From: Lantana camara
Taxonomy: Eukaryota > Streptophyta > Magnoliopsida > Lamiales > Verbenaceae
Length of the DNA: 64,000 nucleotides
Direction of reading: 5' to 3'
NCBI GenBank assembly: GCA_037501455.1
Contig: CM074858.1
Span: forward strand, 82,310,501-82,374,500
The stretch's first letter is position 1; each line of letters begins with the position of its first letter. The notes beneath the pieces are model-generated. The model worked only from the letters and a program-made list of their open reading frames with translations. It searched no databases and was not told the origin of the DNA. A program made the position numbers and the translations under genes. Shown here piece after piece: positions 1 through 11,260 of this stretch.

Positions 1-9
1 TTACAGAAT

Positions 10-245
10 TGGATCATGAGTTAATTAATTGAAGAATTAATTATTAAGTCCAATTATAATTAATTGGAGAATTAATTATAAAGCCAAGATATAATTAATT
101 GGAGAATTTATTATAAATCCCTAAATATAATTAATTGGAGAATTAATTATATAGCCAAATTAATTGGAGAATTAATTTTAGCCCATTAGAATTAATTAGT
201 GAATTAATTCTAAAGCCCTTAAATGATTAATTGGAGAATTAATTC
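10..245 (+). repeat. Degenerate tandem repeat in LTR U3
   Basis: About seven imperfect units of roughly 30-40 bp share the core TTAATTGGAGAATTAATT. The core is itself an imperfect inverted repeat. The equivalent place in the minus-strand copia LTRs (for example 14220-14250) has only one or two AATTAATTAGTGAATTAATT-like units, so the array has expanded in this element. Confidence 0.7.
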
Positions 246-553
246 TAAGTATTTAATTATTTGCTTGTTCTAATTTGATTAGAATACAGAAATAAATAAA
301 TAAATATCTTCTATTTTATTATTCTAATAAATTATTAATTCTAATATGATTAGAATGAATATTATTAGGATAAGATACTTAATTATTACTAGAATAATTA
401 AATATTCCTAAATTAGTTAGGAGTTCTTTCTCTAGAAAATAAATATCTTATTTTAGATAAGACATTATTTACTTGGAAAGAAAGAAAGAATAGAAGACAA
501 AGTCAAAGTAGGAGACCATCTCCTACAAACAACTAGGGTTTCGAACCCTAGAC

Positions 554-560
554 TATAAAA
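554..560 (+). promoter_or_regulatory. Probable LTR TATA box of copia P
   Basis: TATAAAA lies about 410 bp before the end of the LTR, in the sequence GACTATAAAAGGGGC. Transcription would be expected to start about 30 bp downstream. Inferred from motif and position only. Confidence 0.55.
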
Positions 561-970
561 GGGGCATGAGTTTCGAAATTTTAGAGCTTACATGTGATGT
601 GGAGATCACGTCCAAACTTCATAGAATTTTGGGGATAATTCCCTTGCTCTCTTTTCTCGTTTCTTGTTTCTTTAATATGCATGTTATAGTACTAGCATAC
701 TCACTAACATGATTTGAATCTAGGTTGGTGTGGATTAATACTCTAGAGGATTTCTACTTTGGAATCTCGAAGAAAGAACCAATCAAGGAAACGGGGATTT
801 ATGCCGCATGAAGAACGTTTGATGGCGGCACAAAACGTCTCAAGAAAGCTTCAATTGTTGTAAGTTTCTTGAAATCCCAACGTTACGATACAAGCATTGC
901 AAGTCTTTTAGATCTACTTTGTGGAAAATTTTAAACTTCCGCTGCGTTAACTCTACTGTTTTCCAACAAG

Positions 971-983
971 TGGTATCAGAGCC
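971..983 (+). other. Copia P primer-binding site
   Basis: TGGTATCAGAGCC is the standard plant retrotransposon PBS, complementary to the 3' end of initiator tRNA-Met. It starts two bases after the LTR end at 968, which fixes the element's orientation as plus. Confidence 0.9.
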
Positions 984-1188
984 ACCTTGCAACGTTCGTA
1001 TTGTATCTTTACTGCTGTACGAATTTTGACTGAAAATTCTTGAATTTGGGTATTAGTTCCGTATTCTTGGTTTTTAGTTTAAAAACGAATCTGTCGGATC
1101 CAAACTGTTTCTTGAAAATTCATGAAAAATTATTTTTGTTTCAATCTGGTTTTAAGTTGTTTAGATTCAGATTGTTTAGAACTGTTTT
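984..1188 (+). other. Copia P leader, first segment
   Basis: Untranslated leader between the PBS and the Tekay insertion point. It continues at 25894 when the inserted element and one copy of its TSD are removed. I see no coding capacity; the short ORF from 1040 runs into the inserted LTR. Confidence 0.65.
1184..1188. repeat. Target-site duplication of the Tekay element
   Basis: GTTTT at 1184-1188 is repeated exactly at 25889-25893. The two copies flank an element running from TG (1189) to CA (25888). Five bases is the size expected for a gypsy integrase. Confidence 0.9.
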
Positions 1189-2512
1189 TGTAGCGCCCGG
1201 AGCGGTGGGCCACCACATCCCCCGCACCCAAACCCGAACCCACATATGAAATGAATTTCCATACATGAATCCAAGTTTAAGCGAACGGGAACCTACACAC
1301 ACACGCTAGGCTAAGCGGGGCTAAACTCAAACAGAGCATGCAAAACAAACAGTAAAGCGGAAGCAATAACACAAGGATCGAAAGAGAGCTCTAGCTAACA
1401 TACACATCATATACATTGGCTTCACAGCCCAAAAGGGTTCAGTATACACATTCATCGATTCGAAATTCTCCAAAAGACAAGTTATAATATCAAATACATA
1501 GAAAGTGTAATCAAAAGGCAAGAAAATGAATGCAACTCGACCTAAACGGCTAAGTACGACTCGACTCGACGCACTTCCCCGCCTAGCTCGGCACACCTGA
1601 AAGGGAAAGGAGAGGGTCAGTCTCACAACTCGACTGAGTGAGGGGCTTAACACACCCACACTTTAAATACGTATAGAGCATAGCACAAATCAAAAGTGAT
1701 AGTCATGAATCGAGGCTAGAGTTTTGCACACCAAAACCATTTCCCGAAATTAATATTTAATAAGAAAAGCATCTATCTCGATTCATAATCCATCAGTCAG
1801 AACATAATTAAAAGCCCGGCGAGAACGGACTATCCCTTACTCCTCTGAACATAAATATCAAATCATAAATCCACCCTTGCATCCATGGTGTGTCGAGAAT
1901 CAAACCCTAGCACCTACATTATCAAAAACATACGGGGTAGCGAACCCACGTTATGCCTTCTCCGGTTATCCACCGAAGGCTCAAGATATCACGCCTTCCC
2001 AACCTCCCTAGGTCACACGTGAATATCTCAAATGAGAACGTGCACAGGGGTTAAACCCGGCGACCCCGTGGTCGCCCCGGGCCTTCCTTACCCACGTCTC
2101 CAGGGCCCACAAACCAATTCAAACCAAAATCCCATCTTTCAGGGCACACTCGCTCAACATAACAAAACATACTAAAAGAGATTTAAAATCAAGCTTATAT
2201 ATACTCGTACATATATCGTTTCCAAGAGACCAAAGTTATTCCATAAGATCATAAACATAATTTAAGCACTCGTATCTAGATATATGTACCATATCCGCAT
2301 TCAAGGGAAAAATTCATCATATTATAGGTCATAGGGTATTTTAGCTACTAATTTCTAACCTCACCTTAACAAAAGAGACAAAAGGTAGGATCGAAACGGC
2401 GACCAACCACAAAAGCTTCGGGCTCTTGCGCGACCGGAAGAGGCTCTGAAACACAAAAGAAAGCAAGGCCCGAGACTTAGACTCAAATATGAACCAAATA
2501 GACGCTCGACAA
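1189..2512 (-). mobile_element. Tekay 3' LTR, distal segment
   Basis: Matches 22967-24290 of the intact 5' LTR almost base for base and is cut at 2512 by copia A. It includes the minus-strand TATA-like stretch and the start of the transcribed region. When the LTR resumes at 17031, about 340 bp present in the other LTR (roughly 24291-24630) is missing. That stretch holds most of the palindrome array. The 110-residue ORF here is a by-product of the LTR sequence. Confidence 0.9.
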
Positions 2513-3412
2513 TGTTGGAAAACAGGAATCAGAAAGCAGCGGAAATTTAAAAATTTTCCAACAAAAGGATCTTGGACTCGCAATCGTGTAACCAAATTCG
2601 TAGAGATAGAAAACTTACTTTTCTTTTATTCTTTCTTGAAGCGTTTCAAGCCACCCAAGAACGCTCTTCTCGCGGCTTGACCACCCGTCCCTCGAAAGTC
2701 TCTTTCTACTTCAGAATCCATTGTAGGGATAGCAATCCACACCAACCTAGATTCAAATCATGTTATGGGAGTTCTTAACAATATAACATAAAGAAAGAAA
2801 CATAAAACGAGAAAGAGATGATTGAAACTCCCTTCGAAAAACCAGTTTTGCGAAAGTAGAAAACTGCCAGTCACAAAACCCTCGTGAAAAATTCATCCTT
2901 CAGGATATGGACGAACGGTTTTCGCCATCTTCTTTGGTTCGATTTTTTCATTCGTTTCACGTCGGGTTCAGAATCGTTTCATCATCCCTTCTGATCGTTT
3001 TGCTTGATCCCCACTTTTTGGTAAAGCTCGAATCTTCAACACTTCTAACTTGAAGCTCTCTAGAGATAGTCCACCAACTTGATCACAATCTAACTAGTAA
3101 GGATGCTAGTTCTCTAGTTAGTGTTTAGGCTTAACCTAGGGTTTTATTTAATCTTGGAGAAAGGATGGTGTTCAACACATGAACCAAAAGAATTGTCAAT
3201 TAGCTCTAAGGGGAGCTCGAGCTCCCCTATTTATAAGAGGGGAGGATCGAAAATTCCTAGTCCTTTATGGGCTAGGATTTTGGTCTCTCTCTCTCCTATT
3301 ACTTGATCATCAAGTAATTTGACTTTGACTTTGAATTCTAATCCAAATCAACTTTCAAGAGAGCTAAAAATATCCAAACTATTTTTGGATAATTTTATAC
3401 TTTATTTATTTA

Positions 3413-3421
3413 AAATAAATA
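3413..3421. repeat. 9-bp TSD of the foldback element
   Basis: AAATAAATA here and at 6112-6120. The uninterrupted sister LTR has a single AAATAAATA followed by ACTTATTTTA, which confirms the boundaries exactly. Confidence 0.9.
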
Positions 3422-3622
3422 GAGCAAATTACATTTTTGGTCCCACAGGATTGGGCGATTTGCAATTTTGGTCCCACTGTTTTAAAAAGTGACAATTTTA
3501 GTCCCGTAGGTTTCAATTTGTGACAATTTTGGTCCCAACCGTTAAATGGCGGACGGAAACCGTTAAATGTGATTTGGTCAGGAAACAGTCAAATAGAAAT
3601 TGTTGACGAAAAAACCATATGG

Positions 3623-3694
3623 ACGCTGGTAGCCGAGTTGGTAGAGAATTGCCCTCACAAACTCGAGGTCTTGGGTTCGAATCCCAGGCCTTCC
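3623..3694 (+). other. tRNA-like module, left arm
   Basis: An A box TAGCCGAGTTGG (3630-3641, fits TRGCNNAGYNGG) and a B box GGTTCGAATCC (3674-3684) lie at tRNA spacing. The T arm pairs well (TTGGG with CCCAG around a TTCGAAT loop). If U8 is 3630, the anticodon position falls on CAC (3656-3658) after a T, as in tRNA-Val. The acceptor and anticodon stems do not pair, so this is a tRNA relic or tRNA-like promoter, not a working tRNA gene. A Pol III role is inference. Confidence 0.65.
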
Positions 3695-3821
3695 TATTTT
3701 TTGTTCAACTAATATTACTCTTTTAAAATATAAATTAATTGTAATAATAATATAATATAAATATATAATAAATGTTAAAATAAATATATAATATATAATT
3801 AAGTTAGAATATTTTTTAAGC

Positions 3822-3863
<42 letters not shown>

Positions 3864-4075
3864 ATATTATATGTACTATATATTATATATTAAATACATT
3901 AATATATATTATATATTAAATACATTAATATTATATATATAATATATTATTATTACTATTTTAACATATAAATTAATTTATATGTTAAAATAAATATATA
4001 CTTTATAATATAATAATTACATGTATATATAATAATTACCGTTAAATACATAATATACACGTATATTATTATATA

Positions 4076-4358
4076 GGGTTAATCTTTCTTTGCACCCTAA
4101 CCTTTGGGGTGTATTGCACTTTAGTACCCAACCTTTGAAACGTTGCACTTTGGTACCCAACCTTTGAATTTTGTAGCACTTTAGTACCCCGACCAATGAG
4201 GAAATGCCACGTGGTACCAACCATGGGGGTACACGTCTGCACTTGGGTACTAAAGTGCAACAAAATTCAAAGGTTGGGTACCAAAGTGCAACGTTTCAAA
4301 GGTTGGGTACTAAAGTGCAATACACCCCAAAGGTTGGGGTGCAAAGAAAGATTAACCC
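4076..4358. mobile_element. Mutator-like MITE with long inverted repeats
   Basis: 283 bp. The ends GGGTTAATCTTTCTTTGCACC and its complement extend into inverted repeats of about 120 bp around a short loop near 4190-4240. TATTATATA occurs at 4067-4075 and 4359-4367 as a 9-bp TSD. The opposite arm of the surrounding palindrome lacks it (near 5480-5500), so it arrived after the palindrome existed. No coding capacity. Confidence 0.85.
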
Positions 4359-4814
4359 TATTATATACTTGTATGTAATAATTACACGTATATATATTAA
4401 ATATATAATTACACGTATATACACGTATATATATATATAAACGTATATAATATATAAATATATATAAATATATACAGACATATAATAATTACAAGTATAT
4501 ATATTATATACGTGTATATATATATATACACGTATGTAATAATTACACATATATATATTAAATATATTAAATATATATTAATTACTAGTATATAATAATT
4601 ACACGTATATATATTAAATATATTACATGTATATATTTTAAATATAGTAAAATTAAATATGTATATATATATTAAATATAATTTATATATTATATACGTG
4701 TAATTATTATGTGAAAATATAAATTAATTTTAATAATAATATAATATAAATATATTATTATTTTAAAATAAAAATATAGTACATATAATGTGTATAATAC
4801 TTAATATTAATACT

Positions 4815-4857
<43 letters not shown>

Positions 4858-4898
4858 AATACGTATAATATAATATACAGTATATAGTATGTGTATAT

Positions 4899-5061
4899 AT
4901 TTATTTATTTATAATAAGTATATTATACATATTATAAACGTATAATATATTATATATATTATATTATAGTTCTGTATATTATACGTATTATACACATATA
5001 TACACATACTATATACTGTATATTATATTATACGTATTATACATATATATATATATATATA

Positions 5062-5094
<33 letters not shown>

Positions 5095-5161
5095 TATACT
5101 TAATATTAATACGTATGTATATATATTATATATAATATATGTACTTTATATATATTATATG

Positions 5162-5201
<40 letters not shown>

Positions 5202-5361
5202 TTATTTATAATAAGTATATTATACATATTATAAACGTATAATATATTATATATATTATATTATAGTTCTGTATATTATACGTATTATACACATATATAC
5301 ACATACTATATACTGTATATTATATTATACGTATTATACATATATATATATATATATATGT
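4899..5361. repeat. Direct repeat inside the foldback core
   Basis: A stretch of about 165 bp starting TTTATTTATTTATAATAAG occurs near 4899-5062 and again near 5195-5361, almost unchanged. Each copy also contains an internal inverted repeat around ACAGTATATAGTATGTG and its complement. It suggests duplication of the palindrome centre after formation. Confidence 0.6.
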
Positions 5362-5838
5362 GAATATTATATATAAATATATAATATTACGTGTATATAT
5401 ATAATATATGTACTATTATGTGTAATTATTATATACGTGTATATAATATATATATATATTTTTTTTTATACTTATATAATATATATACGTGTATATTATG
5501 TATTTAACGGTAATTATTATATATACATGTAATTATTATATTATAAATTATATATTTATTTTAACATATAAATTAATTTATATGTTAAAATAGTAATAAT
5601 AATATATTATATATACAATATTAATGTATTTAATATATAATATATATTAATGTATTTAATATATAATATATAGTACATATAATATACAAATACATATATA
5701 TATATATAATAGCTTAAAAAATATTCTAACTTAATTATATATTATATATTTATTTTAACATTTATTATATATTTATATTATATTATTATTACAATTAATT
5801 TATATTTTAAAAGAGTAATATTAGTTGAACAAAAAATA

Positions 5839-5910
5839 GGAAGGCCTGGGATTCGAACCCAAGACCTCGAGTTTGTGAGGGCAATTCTCTACCAACTCGG
5901 CTACCAGCGT
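5839..5910 (-). other. tRNA-like module, right arm
   Basis: Reverse-complement copy of 3623-3694. B box at 5849-5859 and A box at 5892-5903 on the minus strand, both still matching consensus. The two modules face each other across the palindrome, so any transcript starting in either would run into the core. Confidence 0.65.
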
Positions 5911-6270
5911 CCATGTGGTTTTTTCGTCAACAATTTCTATTTGACTGTTTCCTGACCAAATCACATTTAACGGTTTCCGTCCGCCATTTAACTGTTGGGA
6001 CCAAAATTGTCACAAATTGAAACCTACGGGACCAAAATTGTCACTTTTTAAAACAGTGGGACCAAATTTGCAAATCGCCCAATCCTATGGGACCAAAAAT
6101 GTAATTTGCTCAAATAAATAACTTATTTTATCTAATTAATTAATTCATAATTAATTAACTAGATTATTTTTCTCCAAAATAAGACTTTCCTTTTAATTCA
6201 AAATTAAACCAAAGTCTATTAAATAATTAACACATTTAATTATTTAATATATATCATATATATACATATA

Positions 6271-6338
6271 CACGTGTGAGGCACGTGTCCCAAGGACACG
6301 TGCTCCTCACGTGACCCACACGTGTGATTTCACACGTG
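6271..6338 (-). promoter_or_regulatory. G-box cluster in copia A left LTR
   Basis: Six CACGTG hexamers in 68 bp, the same arrangement as at 14043-14110. In a 3' LTR this copy does not drive the element but could act outward. Confidence 0.75.
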
Positions 6339-9300
6339 TGGAACCCTCAAGGCCCAATTAACTCGTTTAATCATTTTCAAGCCTCAACTCATGTAACCAA
6401 GTTGTTGTGTGTGACCCTCTAGGTTCTCAATTCAATTAGCAGTGACCCTAATTAATTAATTCACTAATTAATTAATCAGTCCACAGATTAAACGACCATA
6501 GTCTAGCAACAGGTGTTTAACCCCTAGCTGAATTGGAATGTTCGGATTCGACAGAACCTTTAAGTCATTGATTCATGTGAGATACAATCCTCCTACTTAC
6601 TATCTCTCAACCAAGATCTAGGGCAAGGGAATAATCAGAACCCTAATAATCCGGTCTTAAAGCTAAGTGCATTTCATATCCATTTGATCTCAATCCAAGA
6701 AACCCTTTTCTTGATGTCTTGATCTACTGCCTTGGCCAAGGACTCCATATGGCATATGAATGACTTACACAATAAGAGATCACCTTGCAAATGCAAGTGT
6801 AGGTCCTGTCTTGATTCTCATTCACTTTCATGAATCACTTGTGCAGCCCCAGCATAAGCCTTGAATCAGTTGTCTAAGGCGACACCCTTTAAAGCTTATA
6901 CCTAAGACTACAGAGTTAACTCATAAAGTGACAAGGAACCTGAAGTCTAAGGATCACTTAATCACATCAATGACTCGTGAGATATTTCCTAATCTGGAAG
7001 TTTCCATTTCCTGAAATAGAAACTTCCTTTCCCATTTAGGAATGTTCTCACACGGGGCACCTCAGTGAACTTACTTATTAAAGTAAGCACCCTCATGTAT
7101 CACGCACGTATCAACTATACACTTTGCACCTCCATGAAACAAGGTGGTCCTTCTTAAGGGCGTGATCCCACAAGCAAGCCTTAGAGGAGTCAGGTTGACA
7201 CTCCCACTGTCTGTAGGACTCATCGGCTTGGAGTATTTTACTAATCATGACTTATGTGATATAGGGCTCGTTTCATGAACCATTTCACCTAAATGGTAGA
7301 GTCCTAAAGTCATCAGGATTAGTGGAGTTCTCATAAATGCGCACATAATGGAAACACTCAAAACACGTATTGGCATATAAAGAAGTGTTTGCCTATGATC
7401 AATCGTATATTATTCAAAGATTGTCTGTGATACAAAAAAAGTCCCAAAGCAGATTACGTCGAATCGGCTTTCTAGGGCACTATTCCTAACAATCTCCCAC
7501 TTGCCCGTAAAAGCCATTTAGGTACTCTAAGTCCCATCTTCTCAAGATGCACTTTGAGAGCCTATTGACTTTGGGCGTTTCCAAAGTGGATCTGCTATAT
7601 TCTCTGCTGATGTGACCCTCTTGTTTACACATCTCTTAGGAAACACCTTTTCCTAATAAAGTGATTCGTAATCACGTGTTCAGTCTCTTGGTGAGGTCTT
7701 GGTTCTCTTACTTGAGCAACCATCCATTTTATCATACAATATGATAAAGAAGTTGTTTCATGCTAGGAACTTCATCTAACCAGTTAGATGGAGTTTCTTA
7801 CCCAAACACTTAACTTAGCGTTATATAATACGACTAAGTTCTCAACTACGATAGTCGAGTTTTGTAATGTCCGTCCTTGGAACCCCTTTCCAACACATTT
7901 CATTACCATTCTGGTAGAATTTGTATCCTTTTAATGATTTCATAATCATCTATGTTTGATGAATGTTTACATCAAATATCCTTCTAACAACAAGATCTTT
8001 TGGGCTCTGTAAACTAATACATATCCTCATTTCTTCTCAAGTACTCTGAGGACATCCTTTACAGAAATCTAATGACCTTCTCTGAGGTCATATTAGATTC
8101 GACCCACTACGCCTAGGTTGCGCCATATCAAATCTAGTACATAACTTTTCATACATTATACACCCTTTCACTTAAAGGGATTTTGGACATTCTAACTTTC
8201 TTAAAGTTATCTTAGGACACATACTCTTCAAAAGAGATGTTCCATTGTCCATACTAAACTCCTTTTAGTACCGCGGTTATGTACTTATTTTGTGATAATC
8301 CATTTATGCTCTTAGATCTATCTTCTATAGATCTCAATGTCGAGAATTTAGGATAATCACTAAGATCTTTCATGTCAAATTGTTTCTTAAACAAGAATTG
8401 GTAACTTTCACATTATCCTTGACATTCCTAATGAGAAGGACATCGTCTTCTAAAGAACCAAAATTGACTCTTACATCACTAACTAGCATATGTACACTTT
8501 TGAGACTTATTCGACTTCCATCTGTGTCAAACGATTTGACTATCCTATGGAATCGAATTGTCTAACTCCTAGAAGCCTTTATCAATCCATAGATTGACTT
8601 TAAGGATTTGTATACCTTATGCATACTCCCACTGAATATGAGATTTATAGAAATACCTTATTTCAGTCTCTTTCAATCTCATATTGAACAAGATAGTTCT
8701 CATATTCATTTATCATATCTCATAGTCAGAATATGAGGATGTGATAAACACAATCCAAATGGACTTTTACATTTCAACCGTCAAGAAGGTTGTAATGCAT
8801 TCATTCACTCGAAGCTCCACGAGCTTGATCCTATCAGGTGGATCAACCAAGGTCAAAACTTGGTTCGAGTATATGGAATCCATATTGGATTTTAAGGCTT
8901 GCTTACACTACTCAGATTCCAAATCTGACAGTGTCTCCTCTTCAAGTAATTCCTTGGCTATCTAGGAACGCGTTCTAAACACGTCTTAAGAGAAGGGTTT
9001 CACACTTGTACATGCTCTAAAATTTGGCTAAGTTTTATCAGATGGGCTCGTTTCTTCTATATGTGGCGTGGATATTTATTCTCAAATTTCTTTGAGGTCT
9101 GCTTGCTTGTCTTTCTTCTTCTATAGGAACGATTCCTTAAGAAAGATACATTCCTTGAGACAAACAACCTTTGTCTAAGGGAATCGTAGAAATGATATCC
9201 AATATTGTTTGTATAAACTTGAACTCATTTCAAGCCTATCTCCCACTATCCTCTTCACTTAAGAGGATTCCACTAAATTCTTGGACAAGAATAATTAGGG

Positions 9301-10940
9301 AATTTAGTGTGCCACATTGCATAGTGCATCTAAAGGACTGATTTTGGAAGGTGCAAAATTCAAAATCTCTAACTGCATATTCTGGGAGTTTATTCCTAGA
9401 ATGATTATAAGTCAGTAAAGTTTGCTATGGAATGGACCATATCCTATAAGGTTTCATTCCCTCATTCGAAAACACTAGGGTGTTCTCGAATTAGTTTACT
9501 GAGAGATAATCCTATTATTTCTAAGATGACTAAGGAATTAGTTGATAAGATATTGGCTATCTTGATCATATCGATTTGCCTATAACTTATGACTACTTCG
9601 GTTCCTAACCTCCTTTTGAAATTCTAAGAATTTCATATAAGTTTCGAATTTGTACTTTAACAAGCACATTCATTCATAATGATTAAACTGACGATTGTAT
9701 CTAGTGCTTACATTAAGCATCTTACACTCATCAGCATGGATCGAAATCCAGTATAATTTTGGAACGTTCCACGTTTCCTATAAACGGGATTCAGGAACGC
9801 TTCCCTCAGGACAGGATTCACAGGAAGTCAACTCTATAGGTTCATTTTCATAGAATGATCTTAAGGTGTCTGACTTGCTAATCCTTTTATATCTCAACGT
9901 TCCAAAGTAATTCGAAGTTTTGTCATCTTACTTACTTTTGTTATCTCGTTGTATGTTCAGAACATTAGTGCCTTGAGTCTTTGCACAACAGATTATGTAG
10001 AACTGACTCAAGACTAGTGAATTCTATTCCTAGTAGAATTACTAAACGAGGTAACATTTCAGAGTACTCATACTCTTTACAGTTCCCTTTCAAAGTCCTT
10101 ATTTGCTACCATAGAAGCAAACATCCAATTTGATCTCTAGTGTCTTTTGGGCATACCCCTTACATGCACCTCCATTGGGCTCTTAAGGGTTTCTTCTTCT
10201 TAGGCCTTCAAGCCTTTAACTTAGTAAGTTTAGAAGAAGAATCAACCATCACAACCTTTTATTCCTTCTTAAGGATGCTCTCAACCATTATCAGCTTAAA
10301 TGATCAACTATGCTACAATGGCATCATTCTAGTTGAGCATGAAGGGTTTAAATGATGGTGGAAACAATGTAAGTAATCAATGCATTGAGAACTCTTTTCT
10401 CAGTTGACGATCGAGACCACAAGATCTTCAAATAAGATCTTTAGACCTTGTTCGTGTGCACTTGTTTCCTCATTTGGAATATTGAATAATTCCATAATGT
10501 TATACCTTGTAACATTTTTATGAGGTGGTTCAATTACTCTTAAGTGGTTGGAAAAATCCTTTCACCTTAGATTGCTTCTCTTTTGGCCCGGGTCGAATTT
10601 TCACAATTGAAAATCTCGCCTTATAGAGAACAATTTCTCTTTTCGGATTCTAAAATGAATTTTAGGATCCGAAGCCATTTTAGAGTTAGTTAGGACTTAG
10701 TCAACTTGTTTGACTTAAGGATGGATACGAATGGGTTTGCATTTCATATTGTAGAGAATCACAGAACTACAACCTAAATGCTAAGCAGAGAAAATAGGTG
10801 AGCATGCTGAATAATAACGATATACATAAGATAAGGTCTTTAATCTAATGTAGCTCCCACTGTTTTTCAAAGATCTATAATTCCCAAAGATCTAAGAGAA
10901 ACTCCTTTTGGGTACTAAGATCCTAAGCATTTTACCTTGA

Positions 10941-11260
10941 ACCCACGACTCGCGGACATTCTAAGTAAAACCCTAGGTAGGTACAACTTACCAATTCTAA
11001 CATCTTTAGAACTCTTAGTAATTGTTTTGCATCACCTATCTTTCAATATGGACCCACGACTCGTGCGACATCCATATTTACTTAGGCGTTAAGCTAGACC
11101 CATCAATCATAAGATCATGATCAAAACTTAGTTCGAACGACCCAAGACTCGCGGATATCACCCTTGCCAAAATTAACCACGAAATATCGATCATTTAAAA
11201 TGATCAATCAGGTGACTAAGAACTAATAAGCTCCACTAGCTATCCCACGACTCGCGGACA
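10941..11260 (-). repeat. Four-copy motif in copia A leader
   Basis: The motif CCCACGACTCGCGGACA or a close variant occurs at about 10941, 11051, 11138 and 11243, roughly 100 bp apart. The same four copies at similar spacing occur in copia B (39001, 39111, 39201, 39303) and copia C (53874, 53982, 54071, 54175). It falls between the gag start and the GC-rich leader hairpins. Function unknown. Confidence 0.7.

Larger units (their letters stand above)
1..968 (+). mobile_element. Copia element P, 5' LTR (start outside window)
   Basis: This is the 3' part of an LTR in plus orientation. It ends CCAACA at 968 and is followed after two bases by a tRNA-Met primer-binding site. The last 60 bases and the stretch near 700-740 resemble the minus-strand copia LTRs elsewhere in the window read in reverse, so it is a related, more diverged Angela/BARE-like copia. 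A TATA box lies at 554-560. The region before about 250 is AT-rich repeat. The LTR start lies before base 1, so its length is unknown. It is the outermost element of the nest; its body is split by the Tekay and Athila insertions. Confidence 0.8.
3720..5820. repeat. AT-rich low-complexity core of the foldback
   Basis: Runs of TA dinucleotides mixed with tracts that are inverted copies of each other across the centre (for example near 3960-4075 and 5480-5600). No open reading frame of note apart from shadows over the MITE. Exact fold symmetry in the middle cannot be judged by eye because of the simple repeats. Confidence 0.8.
3422..6111. mobile_element. Mutator-like foldback element, giant palindrome
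   Basis: The first bases, GAGCAAATTACATTTTTGG, are the exact reverse complement of the last bases. Inverted similarity continues inward for at least 300 bp (3422-3720 against 5815-6111) and then through much of the AT-rich middle. The 9-mer AAATAAATA flanks it at 3413-3421 and 6112-6120 and is single-copy at the empty site in the sister LTR (near 13887). Nine-base duplications are typical of Mutator-like elements. It encodes no protein I can find, so it would need a transposase in trans. Each arm carries a tRNA-like module. A MITE interrupts the left arm only. Confidence 0.85.
2513..7491 (-). mobile_element. Copia A, left (3') LTR with nested foldback element
   Basis: Starts TGTTGG and ends CCTAACA. 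With the 2690-bp insert and its 9-bp TSD removed it is 2280 bp, against 2281 bp for the LTR at 12983. I count about seven differences between the two copies, so they are nearly identical. It contains the minus-strand TATA with its adjoining palindrome (3209-3235) and a six-copy CACGTG cluster (6271-6338). PPT sequence follows at 7492. Confidence 0.9.

Noticed and set aside
10..245. Telomere or centromere satellite
   Set aside because: Units are few and degenerate and lie inside an LTR; no TTTAGGG-type repeats or long satellite monomers in the window.
1327..1659. 110-residue ORF on minus, repeated at 23105-23437
   Set aside because: It lies in the transcribed part of the Tekay LTR and is duplicated only because the LTR is. 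No domain; spans GC-rich LTR sequence and the promoter side.
3623..3694. A functional tRNA-Val gene
   Set aside because: A and B boxes and the T arm fit, but acceptor and anticodon stems do not pair. Reported as a tRNA-like module instead.
4017..4550. ORFs of 60-84 residues over the MITE
   Set aside because: Inverted repeats give similar readings on both strands; TA microsatellite readings at the ends. Not genes.
8380..8965. 61- and 74-residue ORFs on plus, repeated at 16152-16737 and partly at 47628
   Set aside because: They are antisense to decayed copia pol and are conserved only because the repeat is. Copia B has coding sequence on the other strand at this place.
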